DNA from: Cryptomeria japonica
Lineage: Eukaryota > Streptophyta > Pinopsida > Cupressales > Cupressaceae
NCBI RefSeq assembly: GCF_030272615.1
Contig: NC_081410.1
Coordinates: 504,298,942-504,362,941, forward strand
Direction: 5' to 3'
DNA: 64,000 nt
The position numbers and the translations under genes are program-made. Under the pieces are notes generated by a model, which was given only the letters and a program-made list of their open reading frames with translations, had not been told where the DNA came from and made no database searches. How positions within the stretch are numbered: position 1 is the stretch's first letter; the number at the start of each line of letters is the position of its first letter. Below are positions 48,648 to 61,111 of this stretch, in pieces.

Positions 48648-51600
48648 ATGGTTGAAACCCGCCTTCAAAAATCTAGGAGAATAGCTAAAGAAGCTCAAGA
48701 ATCCGTAAACATGAGTTCTTATGAGTATGACAATGATCTATTCTACAATCCTGAGCACACTACATTACCAGACATGAATATTTATAGACATAATCCAAAT
48801 GTGGAAAGCACAAACACTATAAACAACAATGCTACGCACAATGACAATGTTGACAATTCTTCAATACTATCAGCAGACATAGAAGAATCCATAATGAATC
48901 CTCAATTCAATAGATTGGTTGAAGAGATAATGAGGAGAGATCGTCAATACTTTTTACACATGATGGCACAAAGTGGAGCTAAAATACCGCATGATTTTGA
49001 CTTATCTCAACTTATAGAAAGTCGACCCTCACAACAAACTCAACTCAACATGGATCAAAGGAGACCAAATAGTGGAGGAAATAGAGGACCGAATAATATG
49101 ATGCCTGAGTCACCATCAGTTTTGCTTCAAAAACCAGCAATCCCACATACACAAGCTCAAACATATGATACTTACACTCAAAGACCATCGTGGAGGCCTT
49201 ATGCTCAAACACATGCTCAAGGTGTGGATCAATCAAAACAAGTGGATACTCAAGGACATCCTCAAAATTTTGACACAAGGAGACCTCATGTCAAAATTGG
49301 GGGCAACACAATGGAAAATGAAAGGCCTATTGAATATGGTTTATATACACAAAATAGATATGGAGTCCCTCAACATGAAGTTATGCCAAGTGCTCCATAT
49401 ATGTCGCAACAATATAGACCTCCATATGGACATGTCTACGATCAATATCATCCATACATGCAACAAGCTCCTCCTCAAATGGGTGTTTCAAACATGGGGT
49501 ATGCTACAAGAAATCAATCTCCTCCCAAAAATAATTTGGAGCAACAAATTAGGGATCTACAAAAGAAAATGGAGGACATGAGTACATCAAAACCTACATA
49601 CACTATGAGAGATATATGTCCTTATCCCTTTGATAAGAGCATTCCAATGCCTCCATTTCCTCCACACTTTGTAACGCCAAAATTTGACAAATATAGAGGG
49701 AGAGGAGACCCCAAGGCACACATACGACAATTCTTCACAGCTTGCATTGAGGTAGCGGCAGAAGAAACATACTTGATGAGGTTGTTCCCACAGAGCTTAG
49801 GAGATCAAGCTATGGAATGATTTTCTCAATTACCTCCTGGTATTAAGTCATGGGGCGACTTGGCAGAGGCATTCATTCAGCATTTCTCTTACAACATTGA
49901 AACAGATGTCTCAGTTACTACCTTGTGCAATACGAAACAAAAGGAAGGAGAATCTTTCGCAACATTTTTACAGAGATGGAGAAACTTAGCTAGCAGATGC
50001 TCTTGCGAAATCCCGCAAAAACAAATGGTAGAAATGTTCACACAAAATGTTAACAAGGCTATTGGATATGATCTCAGGAAAGCTTGTTTGTCTACATTCA
50101 GGGATGTTATTGAAAAGGGCCTAGCAACAGAAAAGGTCTTAATTGAACAAGGAGTTATCAAGCTATTCAAAGAAAACAAAGAGGACTTTAAGGGAAAGGA
50201 CAAACCAAAATTTTGGAACAAGAACAAGAACACAGTTAATGATGGCGTTGTTGATGCCAATACAGTGAGACCAAAGTTCGTCTTTTCTGGATCAAGTTCT
50301 ACCAACAATCAAGTGAATACTCAAACAACTTCCAGATCACGAAGGAAGTACACTCCATTGGGAGAACCACTTGAATCAGTCTTCAAAAAGCTAGTGGCAA
50401 ACAAAGTGATCACAGTTCCAGATTTTCCTCCATATGAACCAAAGGTCAAACCAAATTGGTGGAATGATGATGAGTATTGTGAGTTTCATAAGAGCAAGGG
50501 TCATAAGACAAGTAATTGCCATCGATTGAAAAACATTATGCAAGATCTCATTGATAGAGGCGACATTGAGATTGAGGGACATTCATCTAATCAAGAGCAT
50601 GAGATGTTTAAGGAACCATTCCCAAAACATGACAAAGGAAAAGGCAAAGTCACAGATGATCAAGCCAATTACACTAGAGCACCTTACAATTATGATTCTA
50701 CTATCAATCACATCTCGATGGACAATCATATTTCTACTATCACTATCAAAAACAAAAATCTTGAGAATCCTTCTCAGAGACCCAAGATTGTCCTAAAAGG
50801 TGTGGGATCTTCCTCCGAATCTACCTCTGAATGTCATGTTACAACCCGTCGAGGTAAGATTACATTGCCAGGTACCTCCACTAAGAATACCAATCCTTTA
50901 TCAATCAAGCCTAAGTACGACCTTGAAGAACAATTAGGGAAGACACCCGCGCTCATCTCCATTCTGGAGCTTCTACGTATATCCCCTGCACATAAAGCTA
51001 TCCTTGACAAAATCTTGAGAGACACTGCTGTCCCTACGGATCTGAACGTGGATCAGTTTCAAGCCATGGTGGGATACCTATCCATTCCACATTCCCTCAC
51101 GTTCACAGAAGCCGATGACGCCTCCATAAGTCAGCCACATAATGCACCTTTACATGTTGAAGCTTTCATACATAAACATAGAATCAAGAGAGTCCTGATA
51201 GATGGAGGAGCAGGTCTAAATATTTGTACCTTGAGTACCATAAGACAATTGGGATATTCCGACAAGGCTGTGAATGCTACAAACCAAATCACCATCAAGG
51301 CTTATGATGATGAAGAGCACTCGTCCAAGGGCACAATCACCTTACCGCTAAGAATAGGGCCAGTCACAAAGGATGTGGTTTGTCAAGTCCTAGATCTAGA
51401 TCTCACGTATAACATATTGCTAGGACGTCCTTGGATTCATGAAATGAGGGCAGTCCCATCAACATACCATCAATGCATTAAGTTTCCTCATAATGGAGTC
51501 GAGGTAACAGTCAATGGTGATCCAAATCCATTCATATATTGCAATAACTTGAGGTCACATACTGAAACTATCATTCCCAGTAATCGTGAGGCTACTCCTT

Positions 51601-54600
51601 CTTCAGCATACATTGATCCTGAGTCATTAAAACCCTCGACATCCAAACAAGGTGAACTTAGAGGCAAGTTTCAAGACAAAGGCATGGGAGAATACACTTT
51701 GAATCAAACAATGTTTTTACGACAAGTCATGAGCTCTCCAAAAGAATATGGGAGGCCACATCCTAACAAGAAAATCTCCATCATGATACTCAAATGGGAT
51801 CCTACCATCTTTCAAAGATGGGGCGAACTAGAAGAGGAAAATTTATACAAAATTCTTTATAAAGATAGTGAAGAGGACACACATGATCAGACTATTATAC
51901 CCTGTGAGAACTATGGCAAAGGCTTTAAAATTCTACAAAAATTCAGGTATGATGGAAAAAGCCCTCTCGGGTTATGCAAAGAAGGTGTTATGGAGCCCTT
52001 ACAACCTGAGCTAACTACAAGAAGAGAACGCTCCAAGGGACTTGGTTTTCTGAATTCCAAGATTCACAATAAAAGAACAAAAGAGGCATGGCGAATCAAA
52101 GTTGCCGAAGTTCAACAAGAGGATTATCCTTCCACAGATTCTAATGAGTGGGAATGGGGTTCAGACAAATCCTCCAGTGACTATGAGCTCACCGAGACAT
52201 TCAGAGAGCGAGATGAACCTACAGAGGAGGAGGAATTTTACAAAAAGTTCAGAGTTGGTCAAGAACCAACCCATAAGGATCCCGCACAGTCTTCGTTTCA
52301 AGGTCCTAGGTTGAAATCGCATAGGATGAGGACACCTGTCCCAGAAGGCGCTACTAGTGATGACAATTTGGATTCGCTCACGATCGAAACTGATGAGGAG
52401 AGTGCCATTGATGACCTCGACGATTGCCTTGACATACCTGAATATAACCACATCTTCACTATTAGTCCAGCAAACTCTGAAAACACTAATGAACTTCCCC
52501 TTGTTCACCCCCAACTCATTGACTGGGATCATGAAGGACCAGCACAATTTGATACATTTCAAAATGACGAAGCTATTGTCGACTATCTTGGCATTCGAGA
52601 TGATCTTCCCCCTGGAGACCACAAAGCAGGATACACCATAGAACTCAACAACATGGCATACTTCGGTGAGGGTGTCGGGCCTTCTAGTCGCAAAAATGTG
52701 AAAATAAGAACAAAACAAGGGTCTTATGGCGAAAACCACACTGTGGCGCTATCTGACCCCAAAAAAGTAAAAAGAAAGGATGTATCTGAGGGCGAAAACC
52801 TCTCTGAGGCACCCGAAGATGGAAGGCTCGACATTCTCCCAGCATCATATGAGGAAAAATCATCCATGTTGGTAGAGGAGACTATAAAGACAAATATTGG
52901 TACAGAAGAGGTTCCACACAACATATTCTTGGCGCAATCTTTGACAGAGGCCGAAAGGACAAAATTCATAAGCTTCTTCAAGGAACGACAAGTCAACTTT
53001 GCATGGTCATACGCTGATATGCCTGGACTGGATCCGGATTTGGTTATGCATCATTTGACAGTCAAACCGGGGGCAAAACCAGTAAAACAGAAATTGAGGA
53101 AAATGCATCCACAAGTGGCATTACTCGTCAAGGCAGAACTGGAGAAATTATTGGATGTCGGATTCATACGACCAATTGATTATCCCGAATGGATCTCCAA
53201 TTTGGTACCTATCAGCAAACCAGATCGCAGTATCCGAATATGTACAGACTTCAGAGATATCAACAAGGCTTGCCCAAAGGACGATTTCCCATTACCAAAC
53301 ATAGACTTGATCGTTGATCTCATAGCAGGTCATGAAATGTTATCCTTAATGGACGGATTTTCTGGATATAATCAAATTAGGATTGCACCTGAAGATCAAC
53401 ATAAAACATCATTCACTTGTCCATGGGGAACCTTCTGTTGGAACGTCATGCCCTTTGGGCTGAAAAATGCAGGCGCCACTTATCAACGAGCGATGACTAC
53501 TATCTTTCATGATCTCATGCACATAACCGTGGAAGATTATGTTGACGATCTTTTAGGAAAGTCAATAGACAGAGATACACACTTAGACATACTTGCAGTT
53601 GTCTTTGATCGGCTGGAAAAGTACAAGGTAAGACTAAATCCAAAGAAATGCATCTTTGGAGTAACCTCCGGGAAGCTCCTAGGATTCATTGTGTCTAAAA
53701 GAGGAATCGAGGCCGATCCAGTGAAAGTAAAGGCTATCTTGGACATGCCGCCACCCAAGAATATCAGTCAACTTCGATCTTTACAAGGGAGACTCAAGTC
53801 GATACGAAGATTCATCGCACAACTTGCAGATAAGTGTAATCCTTTCCAGCACCTGCTACATAAAAATATCAAGTTCAAATGGGATGAGAACTGTCAACAG
53901 GCTTTTCAGACGCTCAAAGACTATCTTTTGAACCCACCAGTCTTAATGCCACCCATTCCAGATCAACCGTTGCTACTTTACATATCAGCTACTCCAACGG
54001 CACTGGGGGCACTCCTAGCACAACAAATACCTAACGGCAAGGAAAAAGCAATCTACTATATCAGTCGCACATTGGTGGGATATGAGCTAAACTACACTCC
54101 AATCGAACGTGCATGTCTCGCTATGGTCTTTGCTTCACAAAAGTTACGACATTATATGCTCACTCACAAGACTCAGTTGATTGCCATAATTGATCCACTA
54201 AAATATCTTCTCAACAAAGCTACACTTACTGGGCGGCTGGCCAAGTGGGTAATGATTCTGAGTGAATTTGACATCGAATACGTGGACAGGAAAGCAATCA
54301 AAGGACAAGCCATTGCAGATCAATTGGCAAATGCTCCCATGATAGATGATGTTCCTCTACAGTCAGAATTTCCAGATGAGTCCATTCTAACAATATCACC
54401 TGCAAAGCCATGGCAATTATATTTTGACGGCTCATATACACAGCATGGGGCAGGAGCGGGTATACTCTTTATAACTCCTCAAGGCGATTCTATACCAAAA
54501 TCATACCGCTTATCATTTCCTTGCACCAACAATATAGCGGAATATGAGGCATTAACAACTGGATTAAGAATTGCAGTTCAGTGGAAGATCCAAGAGCTTC

Positions 54601-56159
54601 GTGTTTTTGGGGATTCTCAACTGGTCATACGGCAAGCAACTGATGATTACCAAACAAAAGATGAAAAACTAATGCCCTACAAACAACTGGTAGATGATCT
54701 GAAACAACACTTTGCAAAGATAGAGTTTGAGCAGATACCAAGAGAACAGAATCGTGCTGCAGATGCCATGGCTACAATTGCTTCGCTCATTGATCTGCCG
54801 CAAAATGAGACCTGCTATGAGTTCCTGGTAGACAACTTGCTGATTCCATCATATGAGATCACTCGTACGGAAATGATATGTGTTGTTGGTCCTGAATCCC
54901 AGTTATATGGTTCCATATTCACATACCTTCGCGACAATATCTTACCTCCCGATCTATCAAACAATCAACGCCGCACTTTCATTCGCCAATCCTCTCGATA
55001 CGTCATTTTAGCTGATATCCTATACCAACAAGGTCTAGATGGCACCCTTCTTAGATGTTTAGAGAATGACGAAGCTCAGATTGCGTTACGAGAAGTGCAT
55101 GAAGGGATATGTGGCCCGCATACTAGTGGTCCTACCTTGGCCAAGAAACTTATCAGGATGGGATACTACTGGCCTACTATGGAAAAAGATGCATATCAGT
55201 TTGTCAAGAAGTGTAAGCAGTGTCAAATTCATGGAGACCTCATACATGCACCAGTGCAGGAACTACAACCACTTGCATCTCCTTGGCCCTTTTGTCAGTG
55301 GGGACTCGATCTCATAGGCAAGATTCACCCTCCTTCTTCCAATGGACATAAATTCATTATCACAGCCACAGAGTATTTCACAAAGTGGATTGAAGCCGTG
55401 CCTCTCACACAAGTTACTGGGAAACAAATTGCTACCTTCATTTTGAACTACATCATTTGCCGATATGGGATTCCTACTTCCATTATTACTGATAACGGGC
55501 GTCCCTTCAAAAATCAGGATGTTCGTGAACTCTGTGACCGCTTCCATATCTCTCACCGTTTCTCCACACCATATTACCCCCAAGGTAATGGCCAAGCTGA
55601 GGCGTCTAATAAAACAATTCTCAAAATCCTTAAAAAGACAGTCGACGAGGCTGGCCGTAACTGGCATATCCAACTCAATCCTGCACTTTGGGCCTATCAT
55701 ACAAGTGTCCGCACACCTACAGGAGCTACACCCTACTCACTTGTCTACGGCACTGAAGCCATCTTGTCTATTGAGGTCGAGTTACCTTCTTTACGGGTCT
55801 CTTTGAGAAACATAATCAATGATGAAGATTACAGGGTCTCTCGCTTACAAGAACTAGAACTGTTGGAGGAACGAAGACACACTGCTTTTAATCATCTCAA
55901 GGCTTACCAACAAAGAATGAGTCGCAGTTACAATCACAAAGTCAAGCCTCGCACATTTGAAGTAGGTGACTTAGTCCTCAGAGAGAACCCCAAGAATCAG
56001 CAAGACAGAGATAAGAAGGGCAAGTTCGAACCAAACTGGCTTGGTCCTTACATCATCACAGCGGTATATGGATCTGGGGCATATCAGCTCTCAACTACAG
56101 AAGGTGAACCTTTGGAGAATCCTATCAACAGCATGCACCTTCGTAGGTTTTACACATAG
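48648..56159 (+). CDS. Gypsy gag-pol polyprotein (one in-frame TGA)
   Basis: One frame of 2504 codons is broken only by TGA 49818-49820, inside the gag domain. The start ATG (MVETRLQKSRR) opens the frame. Numbering from 49860, a CX2HX4HX4C finger begins at about 207 (YCEFHKSKGHKTSNCH). Protease active-site segment LIDGGAGLN lies near 448. A G-patch-like segment spans about 684-730. RT spans about 1072-1260 with YVDD at 1227-1230. A first RNase H is near 1372 and a second, archaeal-type one begins YFDGS near 1522. Integrase has a HHCC finger (His1747, Cys1785, Cys1788) and Asp1817, Asp1878, Glu1914 (DD35E). The order PR-RT-RH-aRH-INT is that of Tat/Ogre elements. The single stop may be readable or a recent lesion. 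Confidence 0.92.
52728..52813 (+). repeat. GGCGAAAACC hairpin motif pair inside pol
   Basis: GGCGAAAACCACACTGTGGC (52728) and GGCGAAAACCTCTCTGAGGC (52791) have the same layout: a GAAAACC segment and a short perfect stem. They match three copies in the 3' region (56251-56400). Confidence 0.65.
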
Positions 56160-56185
56160 CTCTTCAGAGTATCCTAATTCAAAAT

Positions 56186-56320
56186 TACAAAAAAAAAAAA
56201 AAAAATCAAAAATACAAAAAAAAAATTATAAAACAAAAAAATCGTCACTTGGTGAAAACCTGGCAAACAGACGCCTTGTGACACAACAAAAAAAATTGAA
56301 AAATCAAAAAAAGTAAAGAG
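56186..56320 (+). repeat. A-rich low-complexity tract
   Basis: Runs of A separated by ATC or TTAT directly after the pol stop codon. Possibly a record of an old poly(A) or slippage. No gene. Confidence 0.6.
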
Positions 56321-56400
56321 AAATAATTTCGTCCAACGGTGAAAACCACTTCGGTGGCGCCCTGGGCAAGTACAATGGTGAAAACTGGGTCACCAGCGCC
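56251..56400 (+). repeat. Three GGTGAAAACC..GCGCC hairpin motifs
   Basis: GGTGAAAACCTGGC..GACGCC (56251-56275), GGTGAAAACCACTTCGGTGG followed by CGCC (56338-56361) and GGTGAAAACTGGGTCACCAG followed by CGCC (56377-56400). The second has a CCAC-TTCG-GTGG stem with a UUCG-type loop in RNA. Related motifs are in pol. Confidence 0.7.
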
Positions 56401-56409
56401 ATGCGTAGA

Positions 56410-57890
56410 GACATTGCTCCTCCCTCCTTCAGGATTCTCTTTCATCCTTTCACTTCACACACACTCACAACCTATTCATCCACAATAAACTTACCCATTC
56501 CCATCATGGCTTGTTATTGATCTACCTAAGATTGGTTAGCCATCCATAAACCTCCCTTTTCACATCCTTTTCCATCCATAATAAATCAGATCCTATCTGT
56601 GGCTAAGGCAAATCCTACGTCTAGTGATGGGTGTGGAACTGAGAACATCACATGTTTCAAGGAGTACAGTTTCTTCCAGCTTCCTTCAGTCTATCCGTGC
56701 ACAATCCGCAGTAAAGCAACATTTGCATCACAGATCCGCAATAAAATTTCATCTTCTCCACAATAAAGTATCAGTTTCATGGATTCAATCAGTTTTAGAT
56801 GAGACACAGCAGCAACAATGGGCTTCAACAAATCAAATCTTTCAACAGACTCAGACAACATATGGTTCAGTGCTATCTATCCTTTTTGTGAAAGTAAACA
56901 TTGTGACCACAATCAAATAAGACTTATACAAGTGACAAGAGACACTAAACTTGAGGACTACAGTGGATGTTGGTGTCGAGTCTTGGTTTTCTTTTGATTT
57001 TATCTTTTGGTGACATGTCTTTTAGCTTTTCCAGGATGTCTTTGACTAGAGATTCTATCTCCAAGATGTCTTTAACTAGAAAGGTGAGGATGGGGTATCG
57101 TCACCTATTTGCATTTGTTGTCTATGGATTGTCTCTTAGTAATGCTATGACTTGTCCAAGGATATGAGGACACTGTGAGTCTAGTATGAACTGGGGCATT
57201 CCTTGTTTGTGACTGTCTTATCTCCATGCAAACGGGTACAATGACTTTCTAGGTCGAACATATGCCTCGATTGTCATAACCTATTTTGCCATAATAAAGC
57301 TCAATGATGATAACGCACAAGAAGCTCTTTCACTTTCATATCTTTTGTCTTTCATCCCCCCTTTCTTGATTGACTTCCATTGTCCTTCTCGAGTCTGCGT
57401 AGCCCACTATCACATGACTGAGTATAATGACACACCAAAAACATTTGCATTTCATATAGTTACACCTACATCACCACATATAAGCATTTCATACATACAT
57501 ATAGATATCACAATTGCATCACATCCTGCATACAACACATGTTAGCACATCTCACATTTTCATTATGTAAATAATCATTTGCATTATCATATTCATTTGC
57601 ATTACATACATTCACATTTGCATCATGCATCGCATATACAACATAAAAGAACAAAAATATATTACATTGCATCATATAAGCATCCATATCATAAAACATG
57701 TATCACATAAGAACATTTCATCACATAAGGTACACATGCATATAGCTGCCGTAAAAATGGATCATCTCTCATATATAATCAAAATGTGTCATGATACAAT
57801 GATGTCAAAAGAATCATATGGCTACAAAATCACCCGCAGGTGTCTACAATACAAAAATGGTACATATATTGATACAAGGGGAGCCCTCTA
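56410..57890 (+). other. Gypsy 3' internal spacer
   Basis: No coding region supported. From about 57460 to 57750 the sequence is a low-complexity run rich in CATCACATA and CATTTGCAT words. It separates pol from the 3' end of the antisense gene. Confidence 0.5.
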
Positions 57891-59904
57891 TGGCTATGAT
57901 GAACTCCCTCCCTCGGAGCTGCTTGGCCTCGACGGACGCTGAGCTATAGATGGACCCGCTCCAGGATCCCCCTGCCTGTCTGGTGGTGGTGGAGGACCCA
58001 TGACCCCACCGCTAGATGCCTGCCTCCTACGACTCCCTCCCGTAGCCGTCGTTGTGCGCGACGATCTATGGAAGCTCTTCGCCCGCTGATCCGCTGGCAC
58101 GGCACCATAGTACAAGTCCCTCCAATACCCAATCTCCTCTCCGGCTCACAGCACATATGCGTAACCTGCCCCTGCATCCTTTGCTGCCTGCCTCCCTGCC
58201 CTCAGAGCTGCCTCGGCCTCAGTATATCGCTGGATGGCCTGGTCTCTCTCTCGCTCTGTGTCCCTGAGCCTGATCCTGAGGTGATCCCTCTCCCGCTCCA
58301 AATCCGCAATCTCGTCTGCCTGGCCCTGGCAGATCTCTCTCAGCTCTAGCAGCTCATCCTCCTCAGGATCACCACACTCAGCCTCTGCCTGTGGCTCCTC
58401 CTCTGCAGGTGCTTGCACCTGTGCCTCCCCCTGTACCTGTCTAGGTGCCTGAATAGGTACCTGTCTCTGACCCTACCTGGGAGCCTGCACCTGTCTCTGC
58501 ACCTGTCCCTGTCCCTGCACCTGTCTAGGTCCCTGTGCTCTAGGACCCTGTGCTGCTGGTACATGTAGGGGCAATCCACCTCGACCCCTCACCACCTGGG
58601 CTGCTCCCTCCTGTCCTCCCTCCCTCCGAGGTGCCACTCGCCTCTCCCCCACTACTCCTCTCCGCCTCCGTCGGCCCCTACCTCCATCCCCTCCACCATC
58701 ATCATCATCATCCCCTCCAACCTCTCCCTCCAACAGCTCTCCCGGATCTGTCAACCTCGGAAATGGATGCTCTGCCCAATACGCAACATACTCTGCGTCC
58801 ATCCCTGCATCCTCCACCTCTGGCCACATATCCCAAGGTAGTGGCAGCATCTCTGTCATCTGTGTCACGGCTTGATCATATAATAACAATGGTCCGAACT
58901 GAGCCGGATCCCTGACTGTGCGGGCATACATGCCCGAGCCTCGCGGCATCCTCTGGATCCTGCCGAACTATCTCCCAACCCTGTCAACCAGCTGCCTCTC
59001 CAGTATGTAGGGCGTACGCCCAATCAGATACCTGCTCCTGAATGTATAGGGAAGCTCCACGGCATCATCCTCCCACTTCTCGCACCCCAGGTACGGCCTC
59101 CAGATGACCATGTCAATGTCATCTATAACCCGCCTCTAGTGCTCCAGCCGGCCAATCCGAGGCTGTGACGTAATCATATCATACAAATGTACAAAACTCT
59201 GTCCATGTCCTCTGCCCCTGAAATGAATAGGCTGTGTGATAGGAAGGTGCTCATATGCCCACACCTGTAATAGAGTCACTCCGTAGCCCAGTCCTACTGA
59301 TCCGTGATAGACAAACTGATGCAGCTCATAATATAAGTGTGCCAGGACACATGGCCCCCATGCATATCTAGTGTGCTCAGTCACCAGTATCTCCAGTGCT
59401 CCTCCCCAGCCCACTGCCAATCCCCATGTAGCTCTGTCTAGACACAAGAAACCACTGATGGCTCCTCCAATAATAGCTGGCAGCGCTAACCCTGTCGCGG
59501 TCATGGTATCCCATGCCACGTGCCCTGCTCTCATCTCCAAACCGGGATCCTGGAATACCCGTCTAAGCACCTCCTTGTCTCCATCTCGATCATATGGAAT
59601 CAGCTCTCCATCGATCGGTATATGCAGTATCCTGTACACATCCTCGAGGGTCACTGTCATCTCTCCCATAGGCAAGTGAAACGTGCAAGTCTCGGAGTGC
59701 CATCTCTCCGCTAGTGCAGTCAGCAAACCCATGTTTGCCCAAAACTCGGGCACATATAGCACATGTCTGAGGCCCATCTCCTCAATAGCAATCCTGTCCT
59801 GAATCGACAACTCTGGTCGCAATCTCTGAGTCGACGGGAATCTCTCCCGTGACTCCAGCATAGGCAGATACTCCTGCAGTCAAGCAACTCAATCATGTCA
59901 GTTA

Positions 59905-60235
59905 TAGTGGCATTCACTGTTTATCACAAAATGCTACTCGCTATCTAAATGCATATGGTTATCTATCCTAGTGACACTCACTGTTCATCACAAAGTGTTG
60001 CTTCTATCCTAGTGGTACTCCCTGTTCATCACAAAGTACTACGTGTGTGACATTCCCTGTTCATCACAAAGTGTTACTCACATTCGCACTCCCTGTTCAT
60101 CACAAAGTGCTGCCTATCTTGGTGCTCCCTGTTCATCACAGAGTGCCTTGATCTATCCTAGTCTTCCTAGAGGACCTGCTTGAGTGTATCCTCTCAGCAG
60201 CTTATCCAATCGACAGCGTATGTTCATCACAGAAC
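59905..60235. repeat. Minisatellite in the PMD intron
   Basis: About six to seven units containing CACTCCCTGTTCATCACAAA followed by GTG, spaced about 35-60 bp. CAC and GTG at the unit edges can pair. It lies entirely in the 828-bp intron (60701-59874). Confidence 0.8.
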
Positions 60236-60264
60236 TGCCGATTTGACCTAGACGACTCAAACTA

Positions 60265-60590
60265 TTCATTTTTGACACACAAACGCGCTTTAAACTCATA
60301 AACGCGCTTATAGACTGCACAAACGCGCTTCTGCAACACAGACGCGCTTTCTGAACACATACGTGCCTAAATCTTTCATAAACGCGGCCAGGGAACACAG
60401 ACGCCCCTAAAGAGCACAAACGCGTCTGGAATTCGCAAACGCGCTCGCATTACTCACAAACGCGTCTGGAATTCGCAAACGCGCTCGCATTACTCACAAA
60501 CGCGGTCCCAGGCATAGACGCGCTTGGACCCGACACAGACGCGCCTGTTGGACACAGACGCACCTGGCACTGACACAGACGCGGTTGCGC
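60265..60590 (-). repeat. CGCGTCTGTG repeat array in the PMD intron
   Basis: About sixteen copies of ACA(A/G)ACGCGC on the plus strand, that is GCGCGT(C/T)TGT on the minus strand, spaced about 18-22 bp. The same word forms the gag-leader clusters, in the opposite orientation. A 32-bp part (GTCTGGAATTCGCAAACGCG type) is exactly duplicated near 60423-60486. Confidence 0.85.
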
Positions 60591-60858
60591 GTTTTTGCAT
60601 TTTTTAACTACCCTATTCCTAGCGCATTTATTGCTACCTATTGAGCATTAATGACAAAACTTGAAATGCGTGAAAGTACGAGGACGTTTTCTGGTACTTA
60701 CCGGCTCTCCTACATCTGCTGGTCTCTGGAATCGGTGAACGCGGTCGAATCTATGAACGAAGGCCATCGCTGCTGACTGCTGCTGCTCTTTTCTCGCTCT
60801 GCACTGTGATCTCGTAGGGGTGTGGATGACAATGAGGATGTCTTTTTCCCGTGGTCTA

Positions 60859-60866
60859 TCTTATAG
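60859..60866 (-). promoter_or_regulatory. Possible TATA box of the antisense PMD gene
   Basis: The minus strand reads GGCTATAAGATAGACC, about 95 bp upstream of the PMD start codon and about 250 bp from the 3' LTR. Good TATA match in an otherwise GC-balanced stretch. Confidence 0.5.
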
Positions 60867-61097
60867 CCTAGCCTAGCCCTCGCCCTCATTTCCCGAGTTA
60901 GTATTCTTCATCCTGTGACTTTGTCACTTTATTCGGTCAACCCATTCTAGCCTTTCTTTCTTATCGAGAGATTGTCTGCAATCTTTTCAGACATTTTCAT
61001 CCAATCTCTCGAGGGGGCATATCATTCCCATGCTGGGGCAACTCTGTATCAGTTCATCTTATCTTCTTTGAAACAACGCGACAAGTCGCATTGTCTC

Positions 61098-61111
61098 AAA
61101 GAGGGGCAAAA
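61098..61111 (+). other. Gypsy polypurine tract
   Basis: AAAGAGGGGCAAAA directly before the 3' LTR, the place where plus-strand DNA synthesis is primed in LTR retrotransposons. One C interrupts it. Confidence 0.8.

Larger units (their letters stand above)
57894..60767 (-). pseudogene. Antisense plant mobile domain (PMD) gene, two exons
   Basis: Exon 1 is 60767-60702 (22 codons, MAFVHRFDRVHRFQRPADVG) and ends in a strong donor (CCG|GTAAGTACC). Exon 2 is 59873-57894 after CTGCAG, in phase 0, about 681 residues in total. Exon 2 begins YLPMLESRERF and contains PMD hallmarks: LTALAERWHSETCTFHLP, GEMTVTLEDVYRILHIPIDG, LAHLYYELHQFVYHGS and YLIGRTPYILERQLVDRVGR. A proline/glutamine/arginine-rich tail and a coiled coil (about 58360-58200) follow. 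Four in-frame stops break it: 59136-59138, about 58973, 58473-58475 and 58146-58148. PMD proteins (Arabidopsis MAIN/MAIL1 family) are nuclear factors also found captured in plant transposons. The region is GC-rich compared with the rest of the window. Confidence 0.82.

Noticed and set aside
48313-48684. 123-codon plus-strand frame before gag
   Set aside because: Overlaps the gag start in another frame and has a low-complexity Ser/Leu composition.
49889-50308. Minus-strand frames within gag-pol (also 52161-52739 and 55263-55700)
   Set aside because: Shadows of the long pol frame without family signatures.
58550-58915. Pro/Ser-rich plus-strand frame
   Set aside because: It is the complement of the PMD gene tail and only reflects its GC-rich codons.
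60265-60590. CRISPR-like regular repeats
   Set aside because: Repeats are 10-mers with many variants and irregular short spacers in a plant retrotransposon; no cas genes.
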